Shown one piece after another: positions 8,481-17,129 of a stretch of 60,708 nt of DNA (position 1 is its first letter; each line of letters begins with the position of its first letter). The position numbers and the translations under genes are program-made. The stretch lies in assembly GCF_905397435.1 (NCBI RefSeq), contig NZ_CAJPVI010000052.1, positions 1 to 60,708 on the forward strand, in the 5' to 3' direction. The notes under the pieces are model-generated. The model was not told where the DNA came from. It saw only the letters and a program-made list of their open reading frames with translations, and did not search any database. The stretch comes from Cupriavidus numazuensis (GTDB lineage: Bacteria; Pseudomonadota; Gammaproteobacteria; Burkholderiales; Burkholderiaceae).

Positions 8481-9221
8481 TCAGAGCGTCATGCCGCCAG
8501 AGGCTTCGATGACCGCGCCATTGATATAGCTGGCCTCGTCGCTGGCCAGGAACGCGTAGACGTTGGCGATTTCCTCGGGCTGGCCGAGCCGGCGCAGCGG
8601 CACCTGTTCGCGCATCTTGTCCAGTACGTCATCCGGCACGGTCGACAGGATCGGCGTGTCGACAAAGCCCGGTGCCACCGCGTTGACGCGGATGCCCTTC
8701 GGGCCCAGTTCGCGGCTCCAGGTCTTGGTGAAGCCGATCACGCCGAACTTGGCCGCAGCATAGTTGGTCTGGCCGTAGTTGCCATAGATTCCGACGACCG
8801 AACTGGCGTTCAGGATCACGCCGTTCCCCTGCTCCAGCATCCGCGCCGCCACCGCCTGCGTAGCATGGAAGACGCCGCGCAGGTTCACGTCGATCACATC
8901 GTCGAACTGCTTCACCGTCATCTTCTGCAGGCGCGCATCACGCGTGATGCCGGCATTGTTGACCAGCACGTCAACGCGGCCCCAGCGCGTGCAGACCTTT
9001 TCGACCAGATCATCGACCGCTTCACGGTTTGCCACGTCGATGCAGAAGCCCTCGGCATCGGCACCGGCCTGCCGGCACGCGTCGACGACAGCCGATACGG
9101 CATCGCGATTGAGGTCGCACGCCACCACCGTCGCGCCTTCACACGCGAACTTGAGTGCCGTCGCCGCGCCGATGCCCTGGCCCGCTCCCGTCACGATTGC
9201 CACCTTGCTGCGTAGTCTCAT
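8481..9221 (-). CDS. SDR-family oxidoreductase, FabG/acetoacetyl-CoA reductase-like
   Basis: The 246-residue protein begins MRLRSKVAIVTGAGQGIG and has NNAG, a catalytic Ser in NASSVVG and the YAAAK pair. Its length and the ending INGAVIEASGGMTL resemble FabG/PhaB 3-ketoacyl reductases and many sugar or cyclic-alcohol dehydrogenases, so the precise substrate is open. It lies between the MFS transporter and a second SDR in one transcription direction. Confidence 0.85.
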   Translation of the reverse strand: MRLRSKVAIVTGAGQGIGAATALKFACEGATVVACDLNRDAVSAVVDACRQAGADAEGFCIDVANREAVDDLVEKVCTRWGRVDVLVNNAGITRDARLQKMTVKQFDDVIDVNLRGVFHATQAVAARMLEQGNGVILNASSVVGIYGNYGQTNYAAAKFGVIGFTKTWSRELGPKGIRVNAVAPGFVDTPILSTVPDDVLDKMREQVPLRRLGQPEEIANVYAFLASDEASYINGAVIEASGGMTL

Positions 9222-9286
9222 GAACCATCATCCTTCTTGTAAAAGCCGATCTCACCGGCGCCGGGCCAGGCCAGGCGCCGGTGCCC

Positions 9287-10624
9287 TCATGCGCCCTGGG
9301 CCAATGCGCCCGCCGCCTCGGCAGGCTGCTGCGTCTCGGTGCGGATGGCGCGCGCCAGCAGCGGCACCAGCAGCAGGCCCAGCACGGCGGCACCGAAGAC
9401 CACGATGAATCCCGACGCGCTCTTGCCCGTCGTCGTCTCGGCCATGCCGAACAGGTAGGGACCGATAAAGCCGCCCATCAGGCCGATGGTGTTGATGAAT
9501 GCGAGCCCCGCCGCGGCGTGGATGCCCTGCAGGCGCTTCATGGCGATGGCCCAGTACGAGGGCAGCACACCGCCGCCGAAGAACGCGGTCGCCGCGAACA
9601 GCACGATCTGCAGCGTGGGATCGGACGTAGCCAGGACCGCCCCGGCACATACGGCCGGTCCCGCCGTCAGCACGCCGAGGTACGCGCAGTCAGCCTTCAC
9701 GCGGCGATGAATGCGCGGCAGCACCAGCACGCCGAGCAGGAAGCCGACGCCGACGCAGCTTGCAAGCAGCCCGATCACCAGCGGCGACGTGATGTGCATC
9801 TGCTGGATCATGGCGGGCGTGAAGAACACGAGTCCGACGAACGCCACCTGGTTCAGGAAATAGATCAGGCCGATCAGCACGGTGGACGGACGCTTGAGCG
9901 CGGCGACCCAGTGCGCGGACGTAAGCCCCGCGTGGTCCTCGATGACCGCCCGGCTTTCCAGCGCCTTGGCCTCGGCGCGCGACAGCCAGCGCGCATCGGA
10001 AGGCCGCTCGGGCAGCTTGAAGTAGAGCAGGATGCCAACGAACACGCTCGGCAGGCCTTCCAGCAGGAACATCCATTGCCAGCCATGCAGTCCGCCCGCG
10101 CCGTTGAGCTGCATCAGCGCGCCGCCGAGCGGATTGCCGATGACCAGCGCGATGGCCGGCGCGGTGTAGATCCAGCCGATCGCCACCGCGCGGTCCTTGG
10201 GCGCGAACCACAGCGTGACCATATACATCAGCGCCGGGAACAGGCCCGCCTCGGCAATGCCGAGCAGCACGCGCAGCGTATAGAACGACCATTCGCCCTG
10301 CACGAACATCATTGACGCCGACAACGCGCCCCATGTCACCGCGATGCGCGCAATCCAGCGGCGCGGACCCACGCGGTGGGCGATCAGGTTGCTGGGCACC
10401 TCGAGCAAGGCATAGCCGATAAAGAAGATGCCGGCACCGAGCCCATACATTGCCGCGCTGATGCCGAGGTCCGCCGCAAGCTGCGCCTTGGCCAGCGCCA
10501 CGTTGGTGCGGTCGAGATAAGACATGAAGTAGATCGCGCACATAAGCGGGATCAGCTTCAGCATGGCCTTGCGCGTGGCAAGGCCATGTACTGCGTCACT
10601 ATCGGAATCGTGGAACGTCGTCAC
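9287..10624 (-). CDS. MFS transporter (anion:cation symporter type)
   Basis: The 445-residue protein is predicted to span the membrane about twelve times. The block YFMSYLDRTNVALA in helix 1 and the loop GPRRWIAR between helices 2 and 3 are typical of the anion:cation symporter (phthalate/tartrate/glucarate) family. It starts at a GTG (10624) with GGAGA upstream on the minus strand. It probably imports the carboxylic acid used by the neighbouring BKACE and SDR enzymes. Confidence 0.88.
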   Translation of the reverse strand: MTTFHDSDSDAVHGLATRKAMLKLIPLMCAIYFMSYLDRTNVALAKAQLAADLGISAAMYGLGAGIFFIGYALLEVPSNLIAHRVGPRRWIARIAVTWGALSASMMFVQGEWSFYTLRVLLGIAEAGLFPALMYMVTLWFAPKDRAVAIGWIYTAPAIALVIGNPLGGALMQLNGAGGLHGWQWMFLLEGLPSVFVGILLYFKLPERPSDARWLSRAEAKALESRAVIEDHAGLTSAHWVAALKRPSTVLIGLIYFLNQVAFVGLVFFTPAMIQQMHITSPLVIGLLASCVGVGFLLGVLVLPRIHRRVKADCAYLGVLTAGPAVCAGAVLATSDPTLQIVLFAATAFFGGGVLPSYWAIAMKRLQGIHAAAGLAFINTIGLMGGFIGPYLFGMAETTTGKSASGFIVVFGAAVLGLLLVPLLARAIRTETQQPAEAAGALAQGA

Positions 10625-10706
10625 GGTGATGTCTCCATGTTGGATGCTGCTTTGTCAGTTGCCGGTGCGAACGCTGCGCGACCGGGGCGCCGAAGCGCGG
10701 GAAAGG

Positions 10707-11645
10707 CTAGAAATTCACGCCGGAAGGGCCTTTCAGGCCCAGCATGTCGCGGGCTTCATCGGGGGTGGCGATCTCAAACGAGAGTTCTTCGAGGATGCGG
10801 CGGACCTTGCGTACCTGCTCCGCATTGGTCCGCGCCTTCACGCCGCGCGACAGGTACACGCTGTCTTCCAGCCCCACGCGCACATTGCCGCCGAGGATCG
10901 CGCCCATGGTGACCAGCGGCATCTGGTGACGCCCTGCACCGAGGACCGAGAAGTGATAGTTCTCGCGCCCGAACAGCCGGTCGGCCGTCGCGCGCATGGT
11001 CACCAGGTTCTCGGGGTCCGGACCGAGGCCGCCCAGGATGCCGAGCACGGACTGGATGAAGAACGGCCCCTTGACCAGCCCCAGGTCGGCGAAATGCGCC
11101 AGGTTGTAGAGATGGCCAACGTCGTAGCACTCGAACTCGAACCGCGTGCCGTGCGCCTGGAACTCGGTGAGGATCTCCCGGATGTCCTTGAAGGTGTTGC
11201 GGAAGATCATGTCCTCCATCGACTCGAGGTAGGGCTTCTCCCAGTCGAAGCGCCACTCGTCGATACGACCGGCCAGCGGATGCAGCGAAAAATTCATCGA
11301 GCCCATGTTCAGCGAACACATCTCGGGCCGTGCGGCACGCGGGTAGGCCAGGCGCTCCTGCAGCGTCATGCGCGTGCTGCCGCCGGTCGTGATGTTGATG
11401 ACGGCATTCGTAGCGCGCGCGATCGTCGGCACGAATTCGCGGTACACCTCGGGACTTGGCGTGGGCCGGCCGTCGCGCGGGTCGCGCGCATGCAGGTGCA
11501 GAATCGCGGCGCCGGCCTCGGCGGCCTCGATGGCCTGGGCCGCGATGTCCGCGGGAGACAGGGGCAGGTATTCCGACATCGACGGCACGTGTGCGGAACC
11601 TGTCACGGCGCAGGAAATGATGACTTTGCGGCTGGCGTTGCTCAT
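10707..11645 (-). CDS. Second beta-keto acid cleavage enzyme (BKACE, DUF849)
   Basis: This 312-residue protein carries the family start KVIISCAVTG, the zinc ligands His50 and His52 in HLHARDP, and the VGLEDS block near the C-terminus. It is first in the minus-strand operon and differs widely from the BKACE at 2017-2901 (for example NITTGGSTRM in place of NLTTGPGGRF), which suggests a different beta-keto acid. An AraC-type regulator is transcribed away from it across 151 bp. Confidence 0.9.
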   Translation of the reverse strand: MSNASRKVIISCAVTGSAHVPSMSEYLPLSPADIAAQAIEAAEAGAAILHLHARDPRDGRPTPSPEVYREFVPTIARATNAVINITTGGSTRMTLQERLAYPRAARPEMCSLNMGSMNFSLHPLAGRIDEWRFDWEKPYLESMEDMIFRNTFKDIREILTEFQAHGTRFEFECYDVGHLYNLAHFADLGLVKGPFFIQSVLGILGGLGPDPENLVTMRATADRLFGRENYHFSVLGAGRHQMPLVTMGAILGGNVRVGLEDSVYLSRGVKARTNAEQVRKVRRILEELSFEIATPDEARDMLGLKGPSGVNF

Positions 11646-11796
11646 GGGATGGGATCGTCTCGGTCATGGCCGGTCACGCAATGCGCCGGCGTCTTGTCGG
11701 ATCGATGATAGTTCGATAGCATCCGCCAGGTAAGGTCATTTCCGGACACCATCATGTCCTAATGGGACAATCTGAGGCGAGTCCTTCGGAGGCGCT
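11646..11796. promoter_or_regulatory. Divergent control region between BKACE and AraC genes
   Basis: This 151-bp gap must hold both promoters. It contains GGACA (11744-11748) and TGTCC (11755-11759) as an inverted pair, then another GGACA (11765-11769), close to the AraC-type start. These repeated pentamers are candidate binding sites for the regulator, but no clear -35/-10 pair stands out. Confidence 0.4.
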
Positions 11797-12828
11797 GTGG
11801 CAACGAGACTTCCCCTGCATAACGAGCGCATCTATGCGCCCTACAAGATCGCGGCACTGGTCGAGGTACTGGCCGAACAAGGCATTGCGCCGGCCGACAG
11901 CCTCAAGGGCACGGGCATCGACCCCGACGCGCTCGGCGACACGTCGCTGATGACGTCCGTGCGCCAGTACACGGCGGTCTGCAAGAATGCGCTGACGCTG
12001 TCCTGCCATCCCGCCACGCCGTTCGAAGTGGGCTCGCGGCTGCACCTTGCCGCGTATGGCATGTACGGCTACGCGCTGATGTCATGCCTGTCATTGCGCG
12101 ATTACTTCCGGCTGGGCGTGAAGTACCATCGCCTGGCCACGCCGACGCTGACCATCGCGTGGACCGAGTATCCCGACAAGGCGGTCTGGACCTTTCCGGA
12201 CGCCTTCGTTGCGATGCCGTCCGCCGAGCTGCGCCAGTTCCTGATGGAGCAGCAGTTCGCCCAGCACGTCACGCACCTGCAGGATGTGGCAGGCCATAGC
12301 TGCCCGCCGATGCTCGCGCGCTTTCCCTACCCGGCGCCTGCGCACGCCGATCTCTATGCGCAATACCTCGGTTGCCCGTGCGAATTCGGCCAGGAGCAGT
12401 ATGAGCTGATCTACGACAGCGCGATCCTCGGCCAGAAGCCGCAACTGGCGCACCGGCATTCCGCCGCGCTGATCCAGGAAACCTGTGATCGCCTCGTTGG
12501 GCAGGCGAAGATGTCGGTCGGCGTGTCGGGCGAGGTCTACCAGATTCTCATGCGCGAGCCCGGCGTGTTTCCGGGCATGGAAGCGGTTGGCGAAGCGCTC
12601 GGCATGACGAGCCGCACGCTGCGCCGGCACCTCGGGGCCGAGGGCACGTCGTTCGGCGCGATCCTCGACGACGTGCGCTTCAGCCTCGCAAACGAATATC
12701 TCAAGACCACGCGGATGAGCACGGATGACATCGCGTTGCTGCTCGGCTTCAGCGACGGCGCGAATTTCCGGCGGGCGCTGAAGCGGTGGAACGGGAATGA
12801 GGGCGGGGTATCACGCGGCGAACGGTGA
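11797..12828 (+). CDS. AraC-family transcriptional regulator
   Basis: This 343-residue regulator starts at a GTG with CGGAGG just upstream. The first ~210 residues match the arabinose-binding-like N-terminal domain of the OruR/ArgR-type AraC group. The C-terminal domain has both helix-turn-helices, MEAVGEALGMTSRTLRRHLG and then STDDIALLLGFSDGANFRRALKRW. It is divergent from the BKACE/MFS/SDR operon and is the natural candidate for its activator. It ends 13 bp before the convergent MaoC gene. Confidence 0.9.
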   Translation: MATRLPLHNERIYAPYKIAALVEVLAEQGIAPADSLKGTGIDPDALGDTSLMTSVRQYTAVCKNALTLSCHPATPFEVGSRLHLAAYGMYGYALMSCLSLRDYFRLGVKYHRLATPTLTIAWTEYPDKAVWTFPDAFVAMPSAELRQFLMEQQFAQHVTHLQDVAGHSCPPMLARFPYPAPAHADLYAQYLGCPCEFGQEQYELIYDSAILGQKPQLAHRHSAALIQETCDRLVGQAKMSVGVSGEVYQILMREPGVFPGMEAVGEALGMTSRTLRRHLGAEGTSFGAILDDVRFSLANEYLKTTRMSTDDIALLLGFSDGANFRRALKRWNGNEGGVSRGER

Positions 12829-12841
12829 CCCCCGGGGCAGA

Positions 12842-13312
12842 TCAGCCCTGCGCAGGCGTACGCTTGCGCAGCAAATACTTCTGCCACCCCTCCATCACGC
12901 ACACATCGTTCTGGTTGCGCACCTCGGTACGCATCACCAGTACGCCCGTGGTGCGGCCGGGAATCAGCTCGCTCACGGTCAAGCTGCTGTAGAGGGTATC
13001 GCCGACGTAGACCGGCGCCAGGAAGCGGCTGCCCTGTTCGATGAAGGCCTTCAGCGACTCCTCGACCATATGCGGGAACAGCCCCGCGCCGGCGGCCGTC
13101 TGGATCAGCACCTGATAGCCATGCGCGAGCATGTGCGGCATGCCGTGTGCGCGGCAATACTCGACGTCATAGTGCACGGGATGGTTGTCGCCGCTGGCCA
13201 ACTGGAACGCGGCAAACAGCGCGTCGGTCATGGTGCGCGACGGCAGGTTCATGCGCTCGCCAAGTTCGAAGTCCTCGAAGTAGCGCTGCGGGCAAAGCTG
13301 GTATTTGTTCAT
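12842..13312 (-). CDS. MaoC-family dehydratase
   Basis: This 156-residue protein has a single hot-dog fold of the MaoC/(R)-enoyl-CoA hydratase type. The segment ASGDNHPVHYDVEYCRAHG carries the hydratase-2-like Asp and His residues. Such proteins hydrate enoyl-CoA thioesters such as crotonyl- or mesaconyl-type CoA. It follows the Bug gene by 39 bp on the same strand, and a class III CoA-transferase lies nearby, which fits an acid that is activated by CoA transfer and then hydrated. Confidence 0.85.
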   Translation of the reverse strand: MNKYQLCPQRYFEDFELGERMNLPSRTMTDALFAAFQLASGDNHPVHYDVEYCRAHGMPHMLAHGYQVLIQTAAGAGLFPHMVEESLKAFIEQGSRFLAPVYVGDTLYSSLTVSELIPGRTTGVLVMRTEVRNQNDVCVMEGWQKYLLRKRTPAQG

Positions 13313-13351
13313 CGTTGATCGCTCCTGGGTGTTCGTGTTGTCGTTGCGGTC

Positions 13352-14329
13352 TCAGTCCGCCTTCATGTTGGCCGCGGCAGCGACCGGTGTCCATTTCGCG
13401 ATTTCCGCGCGCAGGAACTGCGTCAGCGCATCCGGCGTCGGCTTTGGTTCGAGGAGCAGCCCCAGTTCATTGGCCTTGGCCTGCAACGCCGGCTCATGCA
13501 GGGTCTGGCCCAGTGTGTCGGACAGCTTGCGGATGATCTCCGGCGGCGTCTTTGCCGGCGCGAACACGGCGTTCCAGGTATAGGCCTCGTAGCCCGGCAC
13601 GGCTTCGGCAATGGCGGGCGTGTCCGGCGTCTGCGGCAGCCGCTTTGACATCGATGTCGCAAGCAGCCGCACCGTCCCCGCGCGAACCTGCGCAAGACCC
13701 GTAGGCGCGCTGTCCATCATGAACTCCACGTGGCCGCCGATCAGGTCCGCCATGGCTGGCGCGCTGCCGCGATACGGCACGTGGATGGCCTTGGTGCCCG
13801 CCTTGTAGTTCAGCAGCTCCGCGCCAAGGTGCGGCGCACTGCCGACGCCGGCCGAGCTGTAGTTGACCTTGCCAGGGTGCGCCTTCAGGTAGGCAATGAA
13901 TTCGCCGAGCGTCTGCGCGGGGACCGACTTGTTGACCACCAGCACCAGCGGCGCGCGCGCCGCCAGGCCCACGGGCGCGAAGTCCTCGATCGTCCGGTAC
14001 GGCAGCGATGCGTGAATGCTCGGGTTGACCGCATGGGCCACGGTGGTCAGCAGCAGCGTGTAGCCGTCCGGCGCGGCCTTGGACGCATACTCGGTGCCGA
14101 CGATCGTGCCGGCGCCGGTGCGGTTTTCCACCACCACCTGCGCCTTGAGCTGCCGGCTCCAGCTTGCCGCGAGCGAGCGCGCAAAGGTATCCGTGGGGCC
14201 GCCGGCCGCGTACGGCACGACCAGCCGGATCGGCCGTGCGGGATAGTCCGATTGCGCGGCGGCGCTCGCGGCAAGCATCGCGAGTCCGACGCCAAGCGCA
14301 GTAGCGAAGCGGGAAATAGGGAAAACCAT
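13352..14329 (-). CDS. Bug-family periplasmic solute-binding protein
   Basis: The 325-residue protein has a signal peptide ending at ASAAAQ, then YPARPIRLVVPYAAGGPTDT, ENRTGAGTIVG and AAPDGYTLLL. The frame is open further upstream, but the ATG at 14329 has GGAGA before it and starts directly with the signal peptide. It is divergent from a LysR gene and precedes MaoC, so it probably delivers or senses the carboxylate handled by this small cluster. Confidence 0.9.
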   Translation of the reverse strand: MVFPISRFATALGVGLAMLAASAAAQSDYPARPIRLVVPYAAGGPTDTFARSLAASWSRQLKAQVVVENRTGAGTIVGTEYASKAAPDGYTLLLTTVAHAVNPSIHASLPYRTIEDFAPVGLAARAPLVLVVNKSVPAQTLGEFIAYLKAHPGKVNYSSAGVGSAPHLGAELLNYKAGTKAIHVPYRGSAPAMADLIGGHVEFMMDSAPTGLAQVRAGTVRLLATSMSKRLPQTPDTPAIAEAVPGYEAYTWNAVFAPAKTPPEIIRKLSDTLGQTLHEPALQAKANELGLLLEPKPTPDALTQFLRAEIAKWTPVAAAANMKAD

Positions 14330-14456
14330 GTCGATGTCTCCGTCTTGTGATCTGGCGATCGCGCGGCCGCTGCAGAGAGGCATCGGCGTGCGGTGCGAGC
14401 GGAAAATATAGAATCGGGAGCATCGGACAGGCCAGTCGAAAGGTACTGGGGGTTCC

Positions 14457-14471
14457 TTAGAAGATTTCTAA
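14457..14471. promoter_or_regulatory. LysR-type T-N11-A operator
   Basis: TTAGAA-GAT-TTCTAA is a perfect inverted repeat containing T(14458)-N11-A(14470), the LysR-regulator binding consensus. It lies between the divergent Bug (14329) and LysR (14538) starts. A related half, CTTAGGAAATCT (about 15642-15653), lies 60-75 bp ahead of the CoA-transferase ATG, so the same regulator may act there. Confidence 0.65.
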
Positions 14472-14537
14472 AAGCACGGTGTGGCAAGGCTTTGCGGGCA
14501 GCAAGCCCGCTGCAAGCCACCGCCGACGGAGACGGAT

Positions 14538-15431
14538 TTGCGATTCGAACTGACAGACCTGCGCGTATTCCTGGCGATCGCGGAGGCCAAGAGCCTGACC
14601 GCAGGTGCATCCGATGTGCACCTGACGGCGCCATCGGCCAGCTACCGGCTGAAGAACCTGGAGCAGGCCGTCGGCGTGCCCTTGTTCCGGCGCACGCAGA
14701 AGGGCATGGCGCTCACCGCGGCCGGCGAAACCATGCTGCGCCACGCGCGCACCATTCTCGACAACGTCGAACGGTTGCAGGCCGACATGCGGCGCCACAC
14801 CGACGGCATCGAAGGTCATCTGCGCGTGCATGCGAACAGCAGCACCATGAGCAGCCTGCCCGCCGCGCTCAGCCGCTTCCTCGCGGCCTATCCCAACGTC
14901 AACGTCGATCTCGAAGAGCACCTGAGCGAGGAAAGCGTGCGCGCAGTGCTCGAGCAGCGCGCCGATATCGGGCTGGTGGCCGGCGACATCGACCTGCGCG
15001 GGCTCGAATCCATCCGCTATGGCGAGGATGAACTGCTGTTTGTGGTGCCACCACGGCATCCGCTCGGCATGCGCGAACGCGTGTCGCTGGCGCAAGCGCT
15101 GCAGTACGACCTGGTGTCGATCGGCAGCCGCAGCAGCAATTTCCTGTTCCTGAAGGACATGGCCGTTCGTGCGGGCATGGAGCCGCGCGTACGCGTGCAC
15201 GCGGCGAACTTTCCGGCGGTGATCCGTTGCGTGCAGGAAGGTGCGGGCATTTCGCTGGTACCGCGCTCGGTCGCGGACCCGGCCATTGCGCAAGGGCTGG
15301 TGGAAGGCGTGGTGCTCGATGAGCCATGGGCCCGGCGCGAGCAGCGGATCGTGATGCGCAGCCAGGAAGAGCTGCCGGGGTATGCGCGGGCGTTTATACG
15401 GTTTGTGGCGGAGTCGGGGGAAGTGAGCTAG
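14538..15431 (+). CDS. LysR-family transcriptional regulator
   Basis: This is a 297-residue LysR regulator with the winged helix at the N-terminus (FELTDLRVFLAIAEAKSLT, then SASYRLKNLEQAVG and LFRRTQKGMALTAAG) and a substrate-binding domain from about residue 90. I prefer the TTG at 14538, preceded by ACGGAGAC, because it places the HTH at the usual distance; the ATG at 14481 would add an untypical Cys- and Pro-containing tail. Divergent from the Bug/MaoC pair and upstream of the CoA-transferase. Confidence 0.88.
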   Translation: MRFELTDLRVFLAIAEAKSLTAGASDVHLTAPSASYRLKNLEQAVGVPLFRRTQKGMALTAAGETMLRHARTILDNVERLQADMRRHTDGIEGHLRVHANSSTMSSLPAALSRFLAAYPNVNVDLEEHLSEESVRAVLEQRADIGLVAGDIDLRGLESIRYGEDELLFVVPPRHPLGMRERVSLAQALQYDLVSIGSRSSNFLFLKDMAVRAGMEPRVRVHAANFPAVIRCVQEGAGISLVPRSVADPAIAQGLVEGVVLDEPWARREQRIVMRSQEELPGYARAFIRFVAESGEVS

Positions 15432-15458
15432 ATCGCTGATTCCAACGCCGACTGTTCG

Positions 15459-15587
15459 CTCCCCTCTCCCGCCTGCGGGAGAGGGGTCGGGGGAGAGGGC
15501 CGAAGTGTCCACGAAGTGAAGCGCCTCGCCCTTGCTGATGCCTGCCCTCTCCCCCAGCCCCTCTCCCGCAAGCGGGAGAGGGGAGAA
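15459..15587. repeat. Inverted pair of GC-rich CCCTCTCCCGC palindromic repeats
   Basis: Two units, at about 15461-15500 and 15545-15587, each contain CCTCTCCCGC-nn-GCGGGAGAGG. They are arranged head to head, so the whole stretch can fold into a long stem with side hairpins. Such CCCTCTCCCGC palindromes recur between genes in many beta- and gammaproteobacteria and often act as REP-like elements or transcript ends. It lies between the LysR and CoA-transferase genes. Confidence 0.75.
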
Positions 15588-15715
15588 ACCGGGCCCACTT
15601 GCTGGCGTCTCACAGCACCCGTTAGAAACCCTCAAACCCCGCTTAGGAAATCTCGACTGGCCCCAAAGCAGGCACGGTTCCTATACTCGGCCGACCCGAT
15701 TTCCCGGAGCCTGCC

Positions 15716-16906
15716 ATGCCCCCTACCCCTGCGCCGCTCGACGGCATCACCGTCCTGGCCCTCGAACACGCCGTTGCCGCCCCGTTTGCGAGCCGCCAGC
15801 TGGCCGATCTCGGTGCGCGCGTCATCAAGATCGAACGTCCCGGTGTCGGCGACTTCGCGCGCGGCTATGACCAGACCGTGCACGGCATGTCGTCGTTCTT
15901 CGTGTGGGCCAACCGCGGCAAGGAAAGCCTGACGCTGGACCTCAAGCATCCGCGCGCGGCAGAGATCGTGCGGCAGTTGCTGGGACAGGCCGATGTCCTC
16001 ATCCAGAACCTCGCACCGGGCGCGGCCCAACGCATGGGGCTGGATTTCGATGCACTGCATGCCGACTTTCCCGGCCTGATCGTCTGCGACATCTCCGGCT
16101 ATGGCGACCAGGGCCCTTACCGCGACAAGAAGGCCTACGACCTGCTGATCCAGGCCGCCGCGGGGCTGATCTCCGTGACCGGCACCGACGCCGAGCCGTC
16201 GCGCGCGGGCATCTCGATTGCCGATATTGCGGCGGGGATGTATGCGTACTCGGGCATCCTGTCCGCGTTGCTCGCGCGTGCGCGCACCGGCAAGGGCCAG
16301 CGCGTCGAGGTCACCATGCTTGAAGCGCTCAGCGAATGGATGTCCTACCCGCTGAACTTCGCGCACTACGGCGGCACGCCGCCGGCACGCACCGGCCTTG
16401 CCCATCCGGCCATTGCCCCCTATGGCCAGTATCGCGCCGGCGATGGCGGCAGCGTGATCTTCGGCCTGCAGAACGACCGCGAGTGGCAGTGCTTCTGCCG
16501 CGAGGTGCTCGACAACGCGGCGCTCGCCAGCGACGACCGTTTTGCGACCAATCTGCAGCGCGTGGCCAACCGCGGTGCGCTCGATGCGGAGATCAACGAG
16601 CGTCTCGCGCACATGACGCGCGACGAACTGATCGGCCGCCTGGACCGCGGCGGCATCGCCAATGCGCCGTTGAACGATATGCACGAGGTGTGGGCGCATC
16701 CGCAGTTCACCGCACGGGACCGCTGGCGCGAGGTCGCCACGCCTGCGGGTGCCGTGCAAGCCCTGCTGCCACCGGCCACGCTGTCGCACGCGCCGGCGTG
16801 CATGGGCAGCGTGCCGGCACTTGGCGAACACTCGACGGAGATTCTCGCCGCATTGGGTCTCAGCCCTGCGCAGATCGACGTGATGCGCGCTGAAAACGCG
16901 ATCTGA
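15716..16906 (+). CDS. Class III CoA-transferase (CaiB/BaiF family)
   Basis: The 396-residue protein has the family's start LDGITVLALEHAVAAPFASRQLADLGARVIKIE and the DLKHPRAAEIVRQLL block. The catalytic Asp expected in this family lies about residue 170 in the region CDISGYGDQGPYRDKKAYDLLIQA. It moves CoA between carboxylic acids, for instance succinyl-CoA to a dicarboxylate. A -10-like TATACT is seen at 15682-15687. It is probably co-regulated with the LysR/Bug/MaoC cluster. Confidence 0.9.
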   Translation: MPPTPAPLDGITVLALEHAVAAPFASRQLADLGARVIKIERPGVGDFARGYDQTVHGMSSFFVWANRGKESLTLDLKHPRAAEIVRQLLGQADVLIQNLAPGAAQRMGLDFDALHADFPGLIVCDISGYGDQGPYRDKKAYDLLIQAAAGLISVTGTDAEPSRAGISIADIAAGMYAYSGILSALLARARTGKGQRVEVTMLEALSEWMSYPLNFAHYGGTPPARTGLAHPAIAPYGQYRAGDGGSVIFGLQNDREWQCFCREVLDNAALASDDRFATNLQRVANRGALDAEINERLAHMTRDELIGRLDRGGIANAPLNDMHEVWAHPQFTARDRWREVATPAGAVQALLPPATLSHAPACMGSVPALGEHSTEILAALGLSPAQIDVMRAENAI

Positions 16907-16978
16907 GCAAACAGGGCGGCGCTGGCAGCCGCCGCAAGAAAACTGCGCGGATTCGAAGTCCTTCTATAGTTTCCGTGG

Positions 16979-17014
16979 CTGCGGAACCCTAGTCTACGAC
17001 TCGTAGATCCGCAG
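16979..17014 (+). promoter_or_regulatory. Long stem-loop downstream of the CoA-transferase gene
   Basis: CTGCGGA (16979-16985) pairs with TCCGCAG (17008-17014), and inside it CTACGA pairs with TCGTAG. There is no T tract, so it may be a 5' leader structure of the lipoprotein transcript or a weak terminator. Confidence 0.4.
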
Positions 17015-17094
17015 CATTCCACGTCGCTCGACATATTCACGACTGAAGCCAATCTCCCGGACAGCCTGGCTGGCCGAGGGCAGGTGTTTGCCGC

Positions 17095-17114
17095 GGATCG
17101 AAGTCCTTCGATCC
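17095..17114. promoter_or_regulatory. Perfect 20-bp palindrome before the lipoprotein gene
   Basis: GGATCGAAG-TC-CTTCGATCC is a perfect inverted repeat ending 15 bp before the ATG at 17130. A related sequence, GGATTCGAAGTCCTTCTATAG, occurs at 16949-16969. The repeated GATTCGAAGTCCTTC core suggests a regulator site or an RNA hairpin masking the ribosome binding site. Confidence 0.5.
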
Positions 17115-17129
17115 ACCTGAGGCATCACC

